From Pyrinomonas methylaliphatogenes (lineage in GTDB: Bacteria; Acidobacteriota; Blastocatellia; Pyrinomonadales; Pyrinomonadaceae): a stretch of 64,000 bases of DNA. Of the stretch, positions 21,044 to 30,329 are shown one piece after another. The notes below the pieces were generated by a model. The model was not told the DNA's origin, searched no databases, and worked only from the letters and a program-made list of their open reading frames with translations. The stretch spans positions 1 through 64,000 of the forward strand of contig NZ_CBXV010000002.1 in NCBI RefSeq assembly GCF_000820845.2. The letters are read 5' to 3'. Position numbers and translations under genes: made by a program. The stretch's first letter is position 1. Each line of letters opens with the position of its first letter.

Positions 21044-22004
21044 CGCGACGGAGCGCAAGAAGCTGTTCGCCGCCATCGCCTTGAGCGCGCTCGCCATCCT
21101 GATGGTCGCGCGGGAGTTCCTCTTTACCCCCTCGACGCCGAACCGCAATCAGAGGACGGCGCGTTCGGCGTCGGCGCGCGCCGCATCGCCGACGGATCAG
21201 GCGCCGCGCACGCCTTCGCCGAGCGAGATCCGCGACGATCCGCTCGTCCCCCCGCAACCGATACGTTACGAATGGCCGCAAGCGACCGAACCGAACGTCG
21301 GACGCAACATCTTCGCTTACTACGTGCCGCCAGCACCGACCAGCGCTCGCGCCGGCCAAAGCGTCGCAGCGATGCCGAGTCCGACGCCGCCCCCGCCGCT
21401 GCTTCTCGCTTCGGTGTCGCCGCAAAGCGTCTATGCGCGCACAGGTGACTTCACGCTCGAAGTCTTCGGCGATAAGTTCACTCCGCAGACGCGCATCGTC
21501 ATCGGCAATCAAGAGCTGCCGACGCGCTTCCTCAGCGCGCGACAGATGGCGACGACCGTCCCAGCCGCGCTGATCTCGACCGATGGCCCGCGCCCAATCA
21601 TGGTGCGAACGCCCGATGGCAAGCTCTATTCGAACGCGCTCACGCTCAACGTCCTGCCTCCTCCCACGCCGCCCTTCACATATGTCGGGTTGATCGGCGG
21701 AAAGAGGTATAACGACACGGCACTGCTTCAACCGCAGCAAGGACGAGAGCTGATCCGAGTCCAACGCGGCGACACCGTCGGGGGGCGCTTCCGCGTAACT
21801 TCTATCACCGAACGGGCGATCGAGTTGACCGATACGCAATTGGGGTTCAAGCATGTCCTGCCATACACTGTGATCCCTCGACCGGCAGATGAGATCGCGT
21901 CACCGCGCCCGCCCTTCCAAAGATTCCGGCGCGAGTTTCAGCAAGCGCAACCGGCTGAGGCGAGCGAGGCGGGAAATGACGAGAACGAAGGGAAACCGCG
22001 CTGA
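21021..22004 (+). CDS. PilP/GspC-like protein with an IPT-like domain
   Basis: About 327 aa. One membrane helix (about 15-32), a proline/serine-rich linker, then an immunoglobulin-like IPT/TIG domain (about 125-210, LLASVSPQSVYARTGDFTL ... FSARQM-like) and a small C-terminal beta domain (about 215-290, YVGLIGGKRYNDTALL ... VQRGDTVGGRFRVTSIT) resembling the PilP/GspC homology region that contacts the secretin. The inserted IPT domain is not standard for PilP. The ATG at 21021 has GAGGTGG upstream and overlaps the end of the PilO-like gene, implying translational coupling. Confidence 0.7.
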   Translation: MNSPENNNATERKKLFAAIALSALAILMVAREFLFTPSTPNRNQRTARSASARAASPTDQAPRTPSPSEIRDDPLVPPQPIRYEWPQATEPNVGRNIFAYYVPPAPTSARAGQSVAAMPSPTPPPPLLLASVSPQSVYARTGDFTLEVFGDKFTPQTRIVIGNQELPTRFLSARQMATTVPAALISTDGPRPIMVRTPDGKLYSNALTLNVLPPPTPPFTYVGLIGGKRYNDTALLQPQQGRELIRVQRGDTVGGRFRVTSITERAIELTDTQLGFKHVLPYTVIPRPADEIASPRPPFQRFRREFQQAQPAEASEAGNDENEGKPR

Positions 22005-22007
22005 TCT

Positions 22008-22697
22008 ATGGCGAGATTCATCATGCGACGGCGCGACGGAGACAGTTCGCGCGATCACCCTGAGCGCGGATATGCGCTCGTCGGCCTTCTCGCGCTCGCG
22101 ACGATCATCGCCATCGCGATAACGGTCGCCGCCCCCAACCTCCAACAGCAGAAGCAGCGCGAACTCGAAGAAGAGGCCATCTTCCGCGGCGAACAGGTGG
22201 CGGAAGCGATTCGGCTCTACTACATCGCCTATAGGCGTCTGCCGACCTCGCTCGAGCAACTGCTCGATGGGATCCCTCGCGGGACAAAGAAGGTGCAGAT
22301 CCTGCGCCCATCAGCGACCATCGATCCGCTCACCGGCAAGCCGTGGCGACTCGTCACGATCAACGATCCGGCGCTGGCCGCTTTCCGCGATTCGCTCATG
22401 CATTACAACGGCGGCCTACTTCCGCCGACGCGCGATCCACGACTGCGACCGCTCGCTTCACAAGTCATCACGCTCCTGAACGCCGCAAATAGTGACGCCA
22501 CTCAAACAGATGGCGATGAGGCGACCGGCGCGGCCAAGGTGACTATCCCTCGAACCTCGCCCGACATTCGGACGAGCGATGATGAGGCGACCGGCCCATT
22601 CATCGGCATCGCCTCGCGCAGTCAGAGATCTTCGATCATCACCTACTACGGCATCGACCGTCACGACCGCTGGATCTTCACGCCGCTGTTCCGTTGA
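22008..22697 (+). CDS. Type II secretion-like pseudopilin lacking Glu5
   Basis: A 229-aa protein beginning with a basic leader and the prepilin-like junction ERG-YALVGLLALATIIAIAITVA; the usual glutamate at mature position 5 is glycine, as in some minor tip pseudopilins. After the helix comes QQQKQRELEEEAIFRGEQVAEAIRLYYIAYRRLPTS-like sequence and PLTGKPWRLV, typical of GspG-like pseudopilins. The tail (about 165-200) is repetitive with two DEATG segments. It starts 3 bp after the previous stop and completes a mini-platform operon, perhaps for secretion rather than pili. Confidence 0.78.
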   Translation: MARFIMRRRDGDSSRDHPERGYALVGLLALATIIAIAITVAAPNLQQQKQRELEEEAIFRGEQVAEAIRLYYIAYRRLPTSLEQLLDGIPRGTKKVQILRPSATIDPLTGKPWRLVTINDPALAAFRDSLMHYNGGLLPPTRDPRLRPLASQVITLLNAANSDATQTDGDEATGAAKVTIPRTSPDIRTSDDEATGPFIGIASRSQRSSIITYYGIDRHDRWIFTPLFR

Positions 22698-22794
22698 TCG
22701 CAAGCGAAGCAGAATCACGCCGCGACCTCACCTCGCGATCCCCATTCTCGCCCTCGACCGCTGGGGCCGAAGATCGGAAAACGAAAATAGGTTA

Positions 22795-22823
22795 TTGACA
22801 ACTGCGCGCAATACGTTTATATA
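22795..22823 (+). promoter_or_regulatory. Near-consensus sigma70 promoter for the histone-like gene
   Basis: TTGACA (22795-22800), 17-bp spacer, TATATC (22818-22823). The -35 is perfect with ideal spacing, predicting transcription from about 22830 and a leader near 100 nt. One of the best promoter matches in the window. Confidence 0.75.
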
Positions 22824-22929
22824 TCCCAACATGTTGTGCGCCGTTAATTCTAGGCCACAAGATTAAAAGAAACACATCATCTTGTGGTCGAGAGCGGTTA
22901 AACTCAAATCCAAGGAGAAGAGACAACGT

Positions 22930-23070
22930 ATGCCAACAGCAAAGAAAGCGAGCAAGAAGTCGACGAAAACTGCAGCCAAGAAGTCGTCCGGTTCCAAGGG
23001 CGCTAAGAAAGCGACCGCGAAGAAGTCCGCGGCGAAGAAGTCAGCGGCGAAGAAGTCCTCGAAGAAGTGA
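22930..23070 (+). CDS. Lysine/alanine-rich histone H1-like DNA-binding protein
   Basis: A 46-aa protein, roughly half lysine, with repeats AKKS-A and KKSAAKKSAAKK, like the tail of eukaryotic histone H1, Hc1 or AlgP-type bacterial proteins. Such tails bind DNA without sequence specificity and may compact the nucleoid. AAGGAG at 22912-22917 lies 12 bp before the ATG. The strong promoter and terminator suggest an abundant product made from a monocistronic mRNA. There is no globular domain. Low-complexity sequence makes homology calls unreliable, so the role is inferred from composition. Confidence 0.75.
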   Translation: MPTAKKASKKSTKTAAKKSSGSKGAKKATAKKSAAKKSAAKKSSKK

Positions 23071-23147
23071 GCGAGGATCTTCTCGTTTCGGTTCCAACCT
23101 TTCCACTGGCGCACAAAACAATCTGGCCTTTGCGGGCTTGACTTAAA

Positions 23148-23188
23148 GGGGCGGCAAATCGTAACAACGCTTTGCCGCCCCACTTTTA
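23148..23188 (+). terminator. Intrinsic terminator after the histone-like gene
   Basis: Eleven-bp stem GGGGCGGCAAA/TTTGCCGCCCC with a 12-nt loop, followed by ACTTTTA. It ends 17 bp before the trmL start, so trmL needs read-through or a promoter overlapping it. Confidence 0.85.
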
Positions 23189-23204
23189 TGTCGGACGAAA
23201 GGTT

Positions 23205-23663
23205 ATGATCCACGTCGCGCTCGTCGAACCCGAGATCCCGCCAAACACGGGCAACATCGCGCGCTTATGTGCGGCCACGCGCACCCCGCTGCATCTGGTC
23301 GGTCCGCTCGGCTTCCGACTTGACGATCGCGCCGTGCGCCGCGCCGGATTGGATTACTGGCCTGAGGTGATCCTCCATCGCCATCGCGACATCGAATCGC
23401 TCTACGCGATGCTGCCCGAAGCGCGCTTCGTTTACCTTTCGACCAAAGCCGAACGGTCATATTTAGACTGGAGCTTCGCGGAGAACGATTGCTTGGTCTT
23501 CGGCAGCGAATCGCGCGGCCTTCCTGAAGCGCTCCTGCGCGCCAATTGGGATCGCTGTTTGAAGATCCCGATGCTCAACCCGCGCGTGCGCAGTTTGAAT
23601 TTGGCGACCTCCGTAGCCATCGTCCTTTACGAAGCCTTGCGACAGACGAACGCCTTCGCGTAA
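23205..23663 (+). CDS. trmL: tRNA (cytidine/uridine-34-2'-O)-methyltransferase, SPOUT family
   Basis: A 152-aa SPOUT enzyme that methylates the ribose of wobble nucleotide 34 in certain leucine tRNAs. Signatures: VALVEPEIPPNTGNIARLCAATRT at the N-terminus, LVFGSESRGLP near 100 and the trefoil-knot SAM site IPMLNPRVRSLNLATSVAIVLYEALRQ at the C-terminus. Length is typical. The upstream TTG at 23172 would begin inside the terminator stem, so ATG 23205 is chosen; AAAGG lies just before it. Confidence 0.95.
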   Translation: MIHVALVEPEIPPNTGNIARLCAATRTPLHLVGPLGFRLDDRAVRRAGLDYWPEVILHRHRDIESLYAMLPEARFVYLSTKAERSYLDWSFAENDCLVFGSESRGLPEALLRANWDRCLKIPMLNPRVRSLNLATSVAIVLYEALRQTNAFA

Positions 23664-23721
23664 CTTTAGGGGACCAGCCGAAACGCGAATGACGATTCGC
23701 TCGATCCTGAGGAGCACTCGC

Positions 23722-25953
23722 ATGAGGAAGACAGTTCTCGTTACGACCGTCGTCGTCTGCCTTCACCTAGCCGTTCACGCTCAATCGCTCTCCGTGCGCG
23801 AGATCATGGCCGAACCTTCGCTCGCGGGGATGCGCCCGGAAGGGGAGAAGATATCGCCCGATGGACGCTGGTGCGCTTTTCTGTGGAGCAGCACAGGGCG
23901 CGAGCCGCGCGATCTATATATCGTGCCGACTGACGGACAATCCCCGCCGCGTCTTCTGGTGCGCGCCGCTGCCGAAGAGGGGCGTCAGGCGAGAGCAGAG
24001 CGGCGAGACGACTGGCAACAAGCCCGCGAACAGAGCATCAGCAGCATCGAATGGTCGCCCGATAGCCGCCGTCTCCTTTTTTCCCAACGCGGCGATCTTT
24101 TCATCATCGGTCTAGATGAAGCGAAACCGCGCCGGCTGACGCAGACGAGCGCGCCGGAGACGAACGCGCGCTGGCTTGGCGGAGGCCGCATCATCTACCA
24201 GTCCGGCGCGAACCTCTTCGTCATGGGGACGGATGAGCCCCGACTGATACAACTGACGCGTTTCGGCGCTTCATCTGCGCAACGCGGCGAGACGACCGCG
24301 CAACCTGCGACGACCATCACAAACGCGGTCGCTTCCGAAGATGGGAGCCGCGTAGCCTATGTCATCTCCGATACATCCAAACAGCGCGCGCTCATCGTGC
24401 CCGATTACACCGGCGAATTCGTCACGACATCCACAGTCAGGCGCGGATGGACGGAACAGCGGATCGAGATCGTCGCGACGGATGGGACGACCGAAACCCC
24501 GCTCGCCATCAAACTGCCGCCGCCCGAAGGGCAAGCCTACATCCGCAGCCTGCATTGGTTGAGCGATGGCTCAGCGCTCGTGGTCGATCGCGTCGATCGC
24601 GATACGAAACGGCGGCAGATCTTTCTCGCTTCCGCCGCCGACGGATCGGCGAAGCTCCTCTATGAGGAGACGGATGCCAAATGGATCGCCCCGTTATCGC
24701 GCATCGTCGAACCTTCGCCGCGCAACGATCAACTCATGTTCGCCTCGGAAGGCGACGGCTTCAACCATCTCTACCTGATCTCGCTCAAAGAGGGGAACGC
24801 GCAGCCTCGTCAATTGACGCGCGGCGCCTGGGAGGTCAATTGGGCCGCATGGCTACCTGACGGATCAGCCATCGTCTATTCTTCGACCGAAGAGGCGACG
24901 ACCGAACGCCATCTCTACCTGCTCGATGCGCGCACGGGGATCGGAGAGCGCCTCCCTACGCCGAAGGGGATGAATACCGATCCGCAACTAGCCAAGAACG
25001 GCCAATGGCTTCTCTTCGAACACTCGGAATGGAACGTGCCGAACGACCTTTATGCGATGCGCCTCTGCCGGGATTGCGGCGAACGCCCGCGACCGGTGAA
25101 GCTGACCGATACAGTGCCGTCACGTTTCCGCGAAATCAAATGGACCGAGCCCCATTTCGTCAACTTCACGGCGAGAGATGGCAAAACCGTCCACGCGCGT
25201 CTCTACTTGCCACAGGACTTCGATCGCGCGCGTCGTTATCCAGCGATCCTTTTCGTGCACGGCGCAGGCTACCTACAGAACGTCATCAACGGCTGGAACA
25301 ACTACTACCGCGAGGCGATGTTCAACCACCTTCTGGCGACGCGCGGTTACCTCGTGCTCGACATAGATTATCGCGGCTCCGCCGGCTACGGGCGCGAGTG
25401 GCGCACGGACGTGTACGACTTTCTGGGCGGCCTCGATCTTCAGGATCATCTTGATGGGATAGACTTCCTTATTCGGAACTATAACGCCGAACCATCACGC
25501 ATCGGCGTTTACGGCGGCAGCTACGGCGGCTTTATGGCCGAGATGCTGGCGATGCGCGCTCCCGACAAGGTGGCCTGCGCAGCCGCGCTGCGCCCCGTCT
25601 CCGATTGGAAGAACTACTACGCTTCATCGCCAATCTACACGACCGAACGGCTCGGCTTTCCCGACAAGAATCCGGAGGCCTATCGGCGCAGCTCGCCCAT
25701 CACCTATGCCGAACAACTGCGCCGCCCATTGCTCATCCTGCACGGGATGGTGGATGACAACGTGCATTTTCAGGATTCCGTGCAACTGGTCCAGAAATTG
25801 ATCGAACTCGGCAAAACGCAGTACTTCGAAGTGATGTTCTACCCGAAAGAGAATCATTCGTTCGTCCGCCCTGAAAGCTGGACCGATGAGTACGAGCGGA
25901 TCCTCTCTTTCTTCGAAAGACATCTCAGGGCGAATCCGAACGGCTCTCTTTGA
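23722..25953 (+). CDS. Secreted S9-family prolyl oligopeptidase/DPP4-like peptidase
   Basis: A 743-aa exported serine peptidase: signal peptide (MRKTVLVTTVVVCLHLAVHA), a beta-propeller (about 40-460) with WD40-like SPDGRWCAFLWSS and SPDSRRLLFS blades, then an alpha/beta-hydrolase domain. The catalytic set is Ser600 in GGSYGGF, an Asp at 678/679 in VDDNVHFQDS, and His712 in KENHSF. DPP4-like members release dipeptides from oligopeptides. The ATG at 23722 has TGAGGAG 7 bp upstream; the longer frame from 23689 would displace the signal peptide. Confidence 0.92.
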   Translation: MRKTVLVTTVVVCLHLAVHAQSLSVREIMAEPSLAGMRPEGEKISPDGRWCAFLWSSTGREPRDLYIVPTDGQSPPRLLVRAAAEEGRQARAERRDDWQQAREQSISSIEWSPDSRRLLFSQRGDLFIIGLDEAKPRRLTQTSAPETNARWLGGGRIIYQSGANLFVMGTDEPRLIQLTRFGASSAQRGETTAQPATTITNAVASEDGSRVAYVISDTSKQRALIVPDYTGEFVTTSTVRRGWTEQRIEIVATDGTTETPLAIKLPPPEGQAYIRSLHWLSDGSALVVDRVDRDTKRRQIFLASAADGSAKLLYEETDAKWIAPLSRIVEPSPRNDQLMFASEGDGFNHLYLISLKEGNAQPRQLTRGAWEVNWAAWLPDGSAIVYSSTEEATTERHLYLLDARTGIGERLPTPKGMNTDPQLAKNGQWLLFEHSEWNVPNDLYAMRLCRDCGERPRPVKLTDTVPSRFREIKWTEPHFVNFTARDGKTVHARLYLPQDFDRARRYPAILFVHGAGYLQNVINGWNNYYREAMFNHLLATRGYLVLDIDYRGSAGYGREWRTDVYDFLGGLDLQDHLDGIDFLIRNYNAEPSRIGVYGGSYGGFMAEMLAMRAPDKVACAAALRPVSDWKNYYASSPIYTTERLGFPDKNPEAYRRSSPITYAEQLRRPLLILHGMVDDNVHFQDSVQLVQKLIELGKTQYFEVMFYPKENHSFVRPESWTDEYERILSFFERHLRANPNGSL

Positions 25954-25980
25954 AACCGCTAGAGTTCAAGCGCATCGCCG

Positions 25981-26940
25981 ATGGGATCCGCAGCGAACGA
26001 GAAGAAGAGATCGCGGCGCTTGATCGTCGGACTGGGCGAAGTGCTTTGGGACATATTCCCTGAGGGGAAACGGTTGGGCGGCGCGCCCGCCAACTTCGCC
26101 TACGTTTGCGTTGCGCTCGGCGAACGCGCGGCGATCGCCAGCCGTGTCGGGCGCGACGAGTTGGGCGAGGCGGCGCTTCGCGCGCTCGAAGAGCGTGGTC
26201 TTCCTCCCGATTGGGTGCAAATCGATGCCGCCCATCCGACGGGGACGGTTCTGGTCCAATTGGACGAACGCGGCGATGCCCGCTTTGAGATCACGGAGCG
26301 AGTCGCTTGGGATTATCTCGAATGGACCGATCGATGGCGCACGCTGGCGCGCTCAGCCGATGCCGTCTGCTTCGGCACCTTGGCGCAGCGTTCGGCACCA
26401 GCGAGAGCGACGGTGCGAAACTTCCTTCGATCCACGCGCGATGAAACGCTCAAGGTCTTCGACGTCAATCTCCGCCCACCATTCTACTCGCGAGAAGTGC
26501 TCCACGAATCGTTCTCGCTCGCCGATATCGCCAAGCTGAACCGCGAGGAACTGCGCATCGTCGGCGACCTATTCGAACTAGATGGATCCGACGAAGAGAT
26601 GCAGGCGCGCTCTCTGCTCGACAGGTTCGCGCTTCAGCTCGTGTGCGTCACGCGCGGCGCAGCAGGTAGCCTGCTCGTCTCCGCGCGAGAGAGCATCGAG
26701 CACGCGGCCCCTCGAATCGAAGTCGTCGATACGGTCGGCGCCGGCGATGCCTTCACCGCCGTATTGACCTGTCTCTACCTGGACCGCCGCCCGCTCGCGC
26801 TCATCGGAAGCATCGCCAATCGCCTCGCCGCATGGGTGGCGACACAACCGGGGGCGATGCCGCCTCTTCCCGAAAGCTTTCTAGCCGAGATCGCAGATCG
26901 CGATCGATTTGACGATCATGAGGATTGCGGATCCGATTAG
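25981..26940 (+). CDS. PfkB-family carbohydrate kinase, fructokinase-like
   Basis: A 319-aa ribokinase-fold sugar kinase. The N-terminal LIVGLGEVLWDIFPEGKRLGGAPANFAY resembles fructokinases; FDVNLRPPFYS near 160 is a second family block; and DTVGAGDAFTAV near 250 holds the anion hole and catalytic Asp. Fructose phosphorylation is the best guess, but PfkB substrates are hard to predict. It starts 27 bp after the peptidase gene and is convergent with the debranching-enzyme-like gene, with no clear hairpin between. Confidence 0.88.
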   Translation: MGSAANEKKRSRRLIVGLGEVLWDIFPEGKRLGGAPANFAYVCVALGERAAIASRVGRDELGEAALRALEERGLPPDWVQIDAAHPTGTVLVQLDERGDARFEITERVAWDYLEWTDRWRTLARSADAVCFGTLAQRSAPARATVRNFLRSTRDETLKVFDVNLRPPFYSREVLHESFSLADIAKLNREELRIVGDLFELDGSDEEMQARSLLDRFALQLVCVTRGAAGSLLVSARESIEHAAPRIEVVDTVGAGDAFTAVLTCLYLDRRPLALIGSIANRLAAWVATQPGAMPPLPESFLAEIADRDRFDDHEDCGSD

Positions 26941-26996
26941 GGGCGGCCCGGGGCACGATCGGTTTTGGCGATTATGGCTCAACTGGCTATGGGGCT

Positions 26997-29738
26997 CTAT
27001 TCCCCTTTCGCGCCGCGGGCGGGTTTGAATATCACGGCGACCTCACGCCGCCAGTAGCGCTCGGGATCGCCATCGAAAGTCACATAGATGACGCGCTCTT
27101 TCACCCGACCGCTCTCCTTCACGCTCTCACCTACGCGCGCGCCGCTCGCTCGCTCTATCTCCCGCGGCGAGCGAACGTACAGGGGATACGTTTTGCCGCC
27201 GACCCCTTCGATGATCAAGCGCAAACCATCCGCGTTCGCAAACGCACGCAGAAGGCGCAAGCCTTGACTGCGCGCTCCGGGTTCGAGCGGTTGTGGTTCG
27301 ACGTACACCTCAGTCCCTTCGTCATAATCGAAGACGGCGGCAAACGGAAGGGACTCGTCCTCAATCGTGACGATAGCGCGCTGGATCTCCCCCATCCGCT
27401 CGATCCTAAACGGAACGCGCCGTCCGTTCAGCTTGACCGCTCGAACGCGCGCATCGGACGGGAACGCCGGACCAAAAGTGAACTTCAATCCGCGGGAGCG
27501 GTCACCTGCCGCCGCGCCGCTTCGTCCAACATCGATCCTGAGCTGCCCCGCGCTGCGCCGTAAACTCAAATCGACACGCTCGCCCCCGATGGCAAAGCGT
27601 CTGACGCTCACTTGATCCCACGTGGCCGGTAGCTGCGGCATGAAGCGCAATTCTCGTCCGCCAGCGCGCGCCTCCAATCCCAAAAGCCCGCGCACTAACG
27701 GCGTGATCACCATCGCTTCGGACCACACCTGATGGTGCGACGAGCGGCCAAATGCCGCGTTGAATTCACCGGACAGCAATTCCGTCACATACCCCAACGC
27801 GCCCTCGAAAGAGAGTTGCGCGTTCGCCATCAACGCCTGATAACCGATGTGTGGCCGCCCGTAACGGTAAGCCCCCATCGCCACCCAACCGGTAAACAAC
27901 GGCCAGACCGACCCATAGTGATAGGAGAGAGGATCATAAAGCTGGCTCTCGCGCGAGATGAGACGCGCCCCCCAATCGGTCATCATCGCCCCGCCCCCAA
28001 GATGGTCCAGTTCGCTCTCCGCCCTCCCCGCATCGAGCAACCCCCACCACAACGCGACGGCGGGAAGGACGGTATCCTCATCGATCAAAGTCGCCCGACT
28101 CAACTCCGCCAATCGCTTTTGCCGACTTTCGCGGTTCGGACCGCGCTCCGCTTCGGCTATCTGCATCTGCGGTCTGTGTGTCGCAAAAGCGTAGAACCCA
28201 CGATCCGCCAACCAATAGGTCCGTTCGACTGCCGCGCGCGCTCTTTCGGCGTTGGCTTGCGCCGTCTGTGCGAGCTTCATATCGCCCATCAGCGCGGCAA
28301 GCTCGGCCAGCCCGCGCGAAGCCTCAATCCACAAACCCTGCAAGTAGATCTCTTCGTGCGGCGGATAGAGCGCTCCGCCTTCGACCCAACCGTGACCGAC
28401 GCCCGTGTTCTCGATCAAACCATTGCCATCCGTATCGGTCTTGGCGCTGAACTCATACGCCCGACGAATCGAATCCCACTGCCGGCGAATGAACTCCACA
28501 TCCCCGCTCGCACGCCAGTAATCGGCATGCGCGATCACATAAAGTGGCGTCGCATCGGCGCTCGCCCAAGCGTAAGGATAGTTCGTAAACCACCCGGTCA
28601 ACGCCGCGCTCTGCGCGATTTCGTGCGGAATCTTCCCATCCGCACGTTGATATTTGGCCAAAAAACCCAGCGCCGTGCGCACCCCGGCCCAATCCCCGTA
28701 AGAGATAAGCGCAAAAGCCGTCCACAACGCATCCCGCCCAAAATACCACGCGAAACCGGGCCGCTCGCTCTCGCCTGAGGACCGAAAACCGGCAACCAAT
28801 CCCGTGCCAAGCATGGGATTATCGACGATGCCCTTATCGATCCCAACCTTGGCCCAAGCGAAAGCTCGGTTGAGCTTATCGTCAGGCGTCGCAATCTCCA
28901 ACGTCTCGCGTTGTAAGTTGGCGTAGTACTCCACATTCTTCGCGTAAAGCCGCGGAATCGAACCGAGCACGCCATTGTACGTAGCCTGCGCATACCCGCG
29001 CCCCTCCGCGCTCCCAACGATGACGACCGGAATCAAAAAACGCCGCGCCTCGTCCGGCAAGATCCTCATCCGAAAACGGTTCGGCTGATCGCGCGGCTCC
29101 TCCTGGTAGGGCATCACCGAAATGTCCTCGGCAAGCGGAGAACCGATCATGCCGACCAAACAGTTGGTCTCTTCCGTCAAGTAATAGACCCGCCCCCGCT
29201 CATCCCAACTGAGATTGGCCGTCATCGATCCGGCGGGCCACATCAACCTCAACCGCGGACGAAACGATGCCGTGATGGTGAGGGGAAGCACGCTCTCGAC
29301 ATCAAACAGCATGACGATCGCCGGTTCATCGACCGGCGTAAAGATGATCTGCCGCACGGTGAAAGCGGCATGCGAATAGACGAAAGTGGTCGCCTCCGGA
29401 CGCACGGCGATCGATTTGGCGATCTCCGAACCCTGGATCTCCAATGGATAGCCTTCGAGCTGAAACGATAAGCGAAAATCGTCGAGGATCTTCAAGGGAT
29501 AGACCCAAGCTTCGCACGAACGGTTCTCGTATCCGAAAACGGCAGCGCGCCTTCCGACGACATCGAAGAACTCGCCTTGCCGCGTGCGACGGGCAAGCTC
29601 CATCCCGCTACGTGGAAACTCGAATCGCGGCACCAAATCTTTCTCCGCGTTGTCGCTCTGTCCAGACATCAGCGCGCTCGCCGGAACGCTACACATGAAT
29701 GAGAAGAGAAGGAGCACGATGATTTTTTCGATCCCCAT
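26997..29738 (-). CDS. Exported six-hairpin glycosidase, amylo-alpha-1,6-glucosidase-like
   Basis: About 913 aa with an N-terminal signal (MGIEKIIVLLLFSFMCSVPASA). An N-terminal beta-rich domain (about 30-300) precedes an (alpha/alpha)6 barrel (about 330-710) with RPGFAWYFGRDALWTAFA, GKIPHEIAQSA and NGLIENTGVGHGWVEGG, the pattern of glycogen-debranching and related GH15/GH63-like enzymes. Likely acidic residues are the Asp of FGRDALW and the Glu of NTGVGHGWVEGG. The extracellular location argues for dietary alpha-glucan or oligosaccharide hydrolysis rather than internal glycogen. The frame is open to 29900, but the ATG at 29738 begins the signal peptide. Confidence 0.78.
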   Translation of the reverse strand: MGIEKIIVLLLFSFMCSVPASALMSGQSDNAEKDLVPRFEFPRSGMELARRTRQGEFFDVVGRRAAVFGYENRSCEAWVYPLKILDDFRLSFQLEGYPLEIQGSEIAKSIAVRPEATTFVYSHAAFTVRQIIFTPVDEPAIVMLFDVESVLPLTITASFRPRLRLMWPAGSMTANLSWDERGRVYYLTEETNCLVGMIGSPLAEDISVMPYQEEPRDQPNRFRMRILPDEARRFLIPVVIVGSAEGRGYAQATYNGVLGSIPRLYAKNVEYYANLQRETLEIATPDDKLNRAFAWAKVGIDKGIVDNPMLGTGLVAGFRSSGESERPGFAWYFGRDALWTAFALISYGDWAGVRTALGFLAKYQRADGKIPHEIAQSAALTGWFTNYPYAWASADATPLYVIAHADYWRASGDVEFIRRQWDSIRRAYEFSAKTDTDGNGLIENTGVGHGWVEGGALYPPHEEIYLQGLWIEASRGLAELAALMGDMKLAQTAQANAERARAAVERTYWLADRGFYAFATHRPQMQIAEAERGPNRESRQKRLAELSRATLIDEDTVLPAVALWWGLLDAGRAESELDHLGGGAMMTDWGARLISRESQLYDPLSYHYGSVWPLFTGWVAMGAYRYGRPHIGYQALMANAQLSFEGALGYVTELLSGEFNAAFGRSSHHQVWSEAMVITPLVRGLLGLEARAGGRELRFMPQLPATWDQVSVRRFAIGGERVDLSLRRSAGQLRIDVGRSGAAAGDRSRGLKFTFGPAFPSDARVRAVKLNGRRVPFRIERMGEIQRAIVTIEDESLPFAAVFDYDEGTEVYVEPQPLEPGARSQGLRLLRAFANADGLRLIIEGVGGKTYPLYVRSPREIERASGARVGESVKESGRVKERVIYVTFDGDPERYWRREVAVIFKPARGAKGE

Positions 29739-30329
29739 CTTCCATGCATCCACCGATCGCCCTCGACTCGAGAGCGGACGCGCGTCAACCGATGATATAA
29801 CCTGAGGGCGAAAGATGCTAATCCGCCCCGGACCATGAGCTTGAATTGAAAGAGCGGTCGCTCGATCGCCTCTGAGGGCCGAGACCTGACCTCGGACCAC
29901 GCTCGACTCTTCCCTCTCGCCTTAGCAAGCGATGGATGCCGGTTGCGCTCCAATCACATTAACGACGGGCCTTATCGAAGACTACCCCTCACATCTGCGA
30001 TCGGCTTTGACATATCGATCTCGCCTAGCGCGCCAACGTTCGCCATCGGCCACGGTCTGATTCACAAGGAACGAACCGCCCGACCGCTGGCGCGCGCGTA
30101 CCCAGAGCTCGCCTTCAACAGGTTCATGGAGCGCGTCGGCGCCCGCCAACTTAATCGAGATCGCCCGCCAAACGGAGCTCTTGGTTGCAGAGAGGATCGG
30201 ATCGTGGAGGCGGAGATCTGTCGAGACCAAAAGATCGAATCGATTCTCTTTCGCCTCGAAGGGGATGCTCCTCGTGAAACTGTTTCGATCTTGCCGAAAG
30301 AGGCGGACTTGAAATGGATCTCTGCAGCT
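29739..30329. other. Ambiguous 591-bp interval with overlapping open frames on both strands
   Basis: No clear gene start. On the minus strand the frame from 30329 to 29982, in phase with and directly after the stop of the membrane protein gene, is open for about 115 codons and reads like a beta-rich protein (SIPFEAKENRFDLLVSTD, SGGSFLVNQTVADGERW). It has only a TTG start without a ribosome site. On the plus strand 29943-30362 is also open (139 codons, TTG start). One of them may be a degraded gene fragment. Confidence 0.35.
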
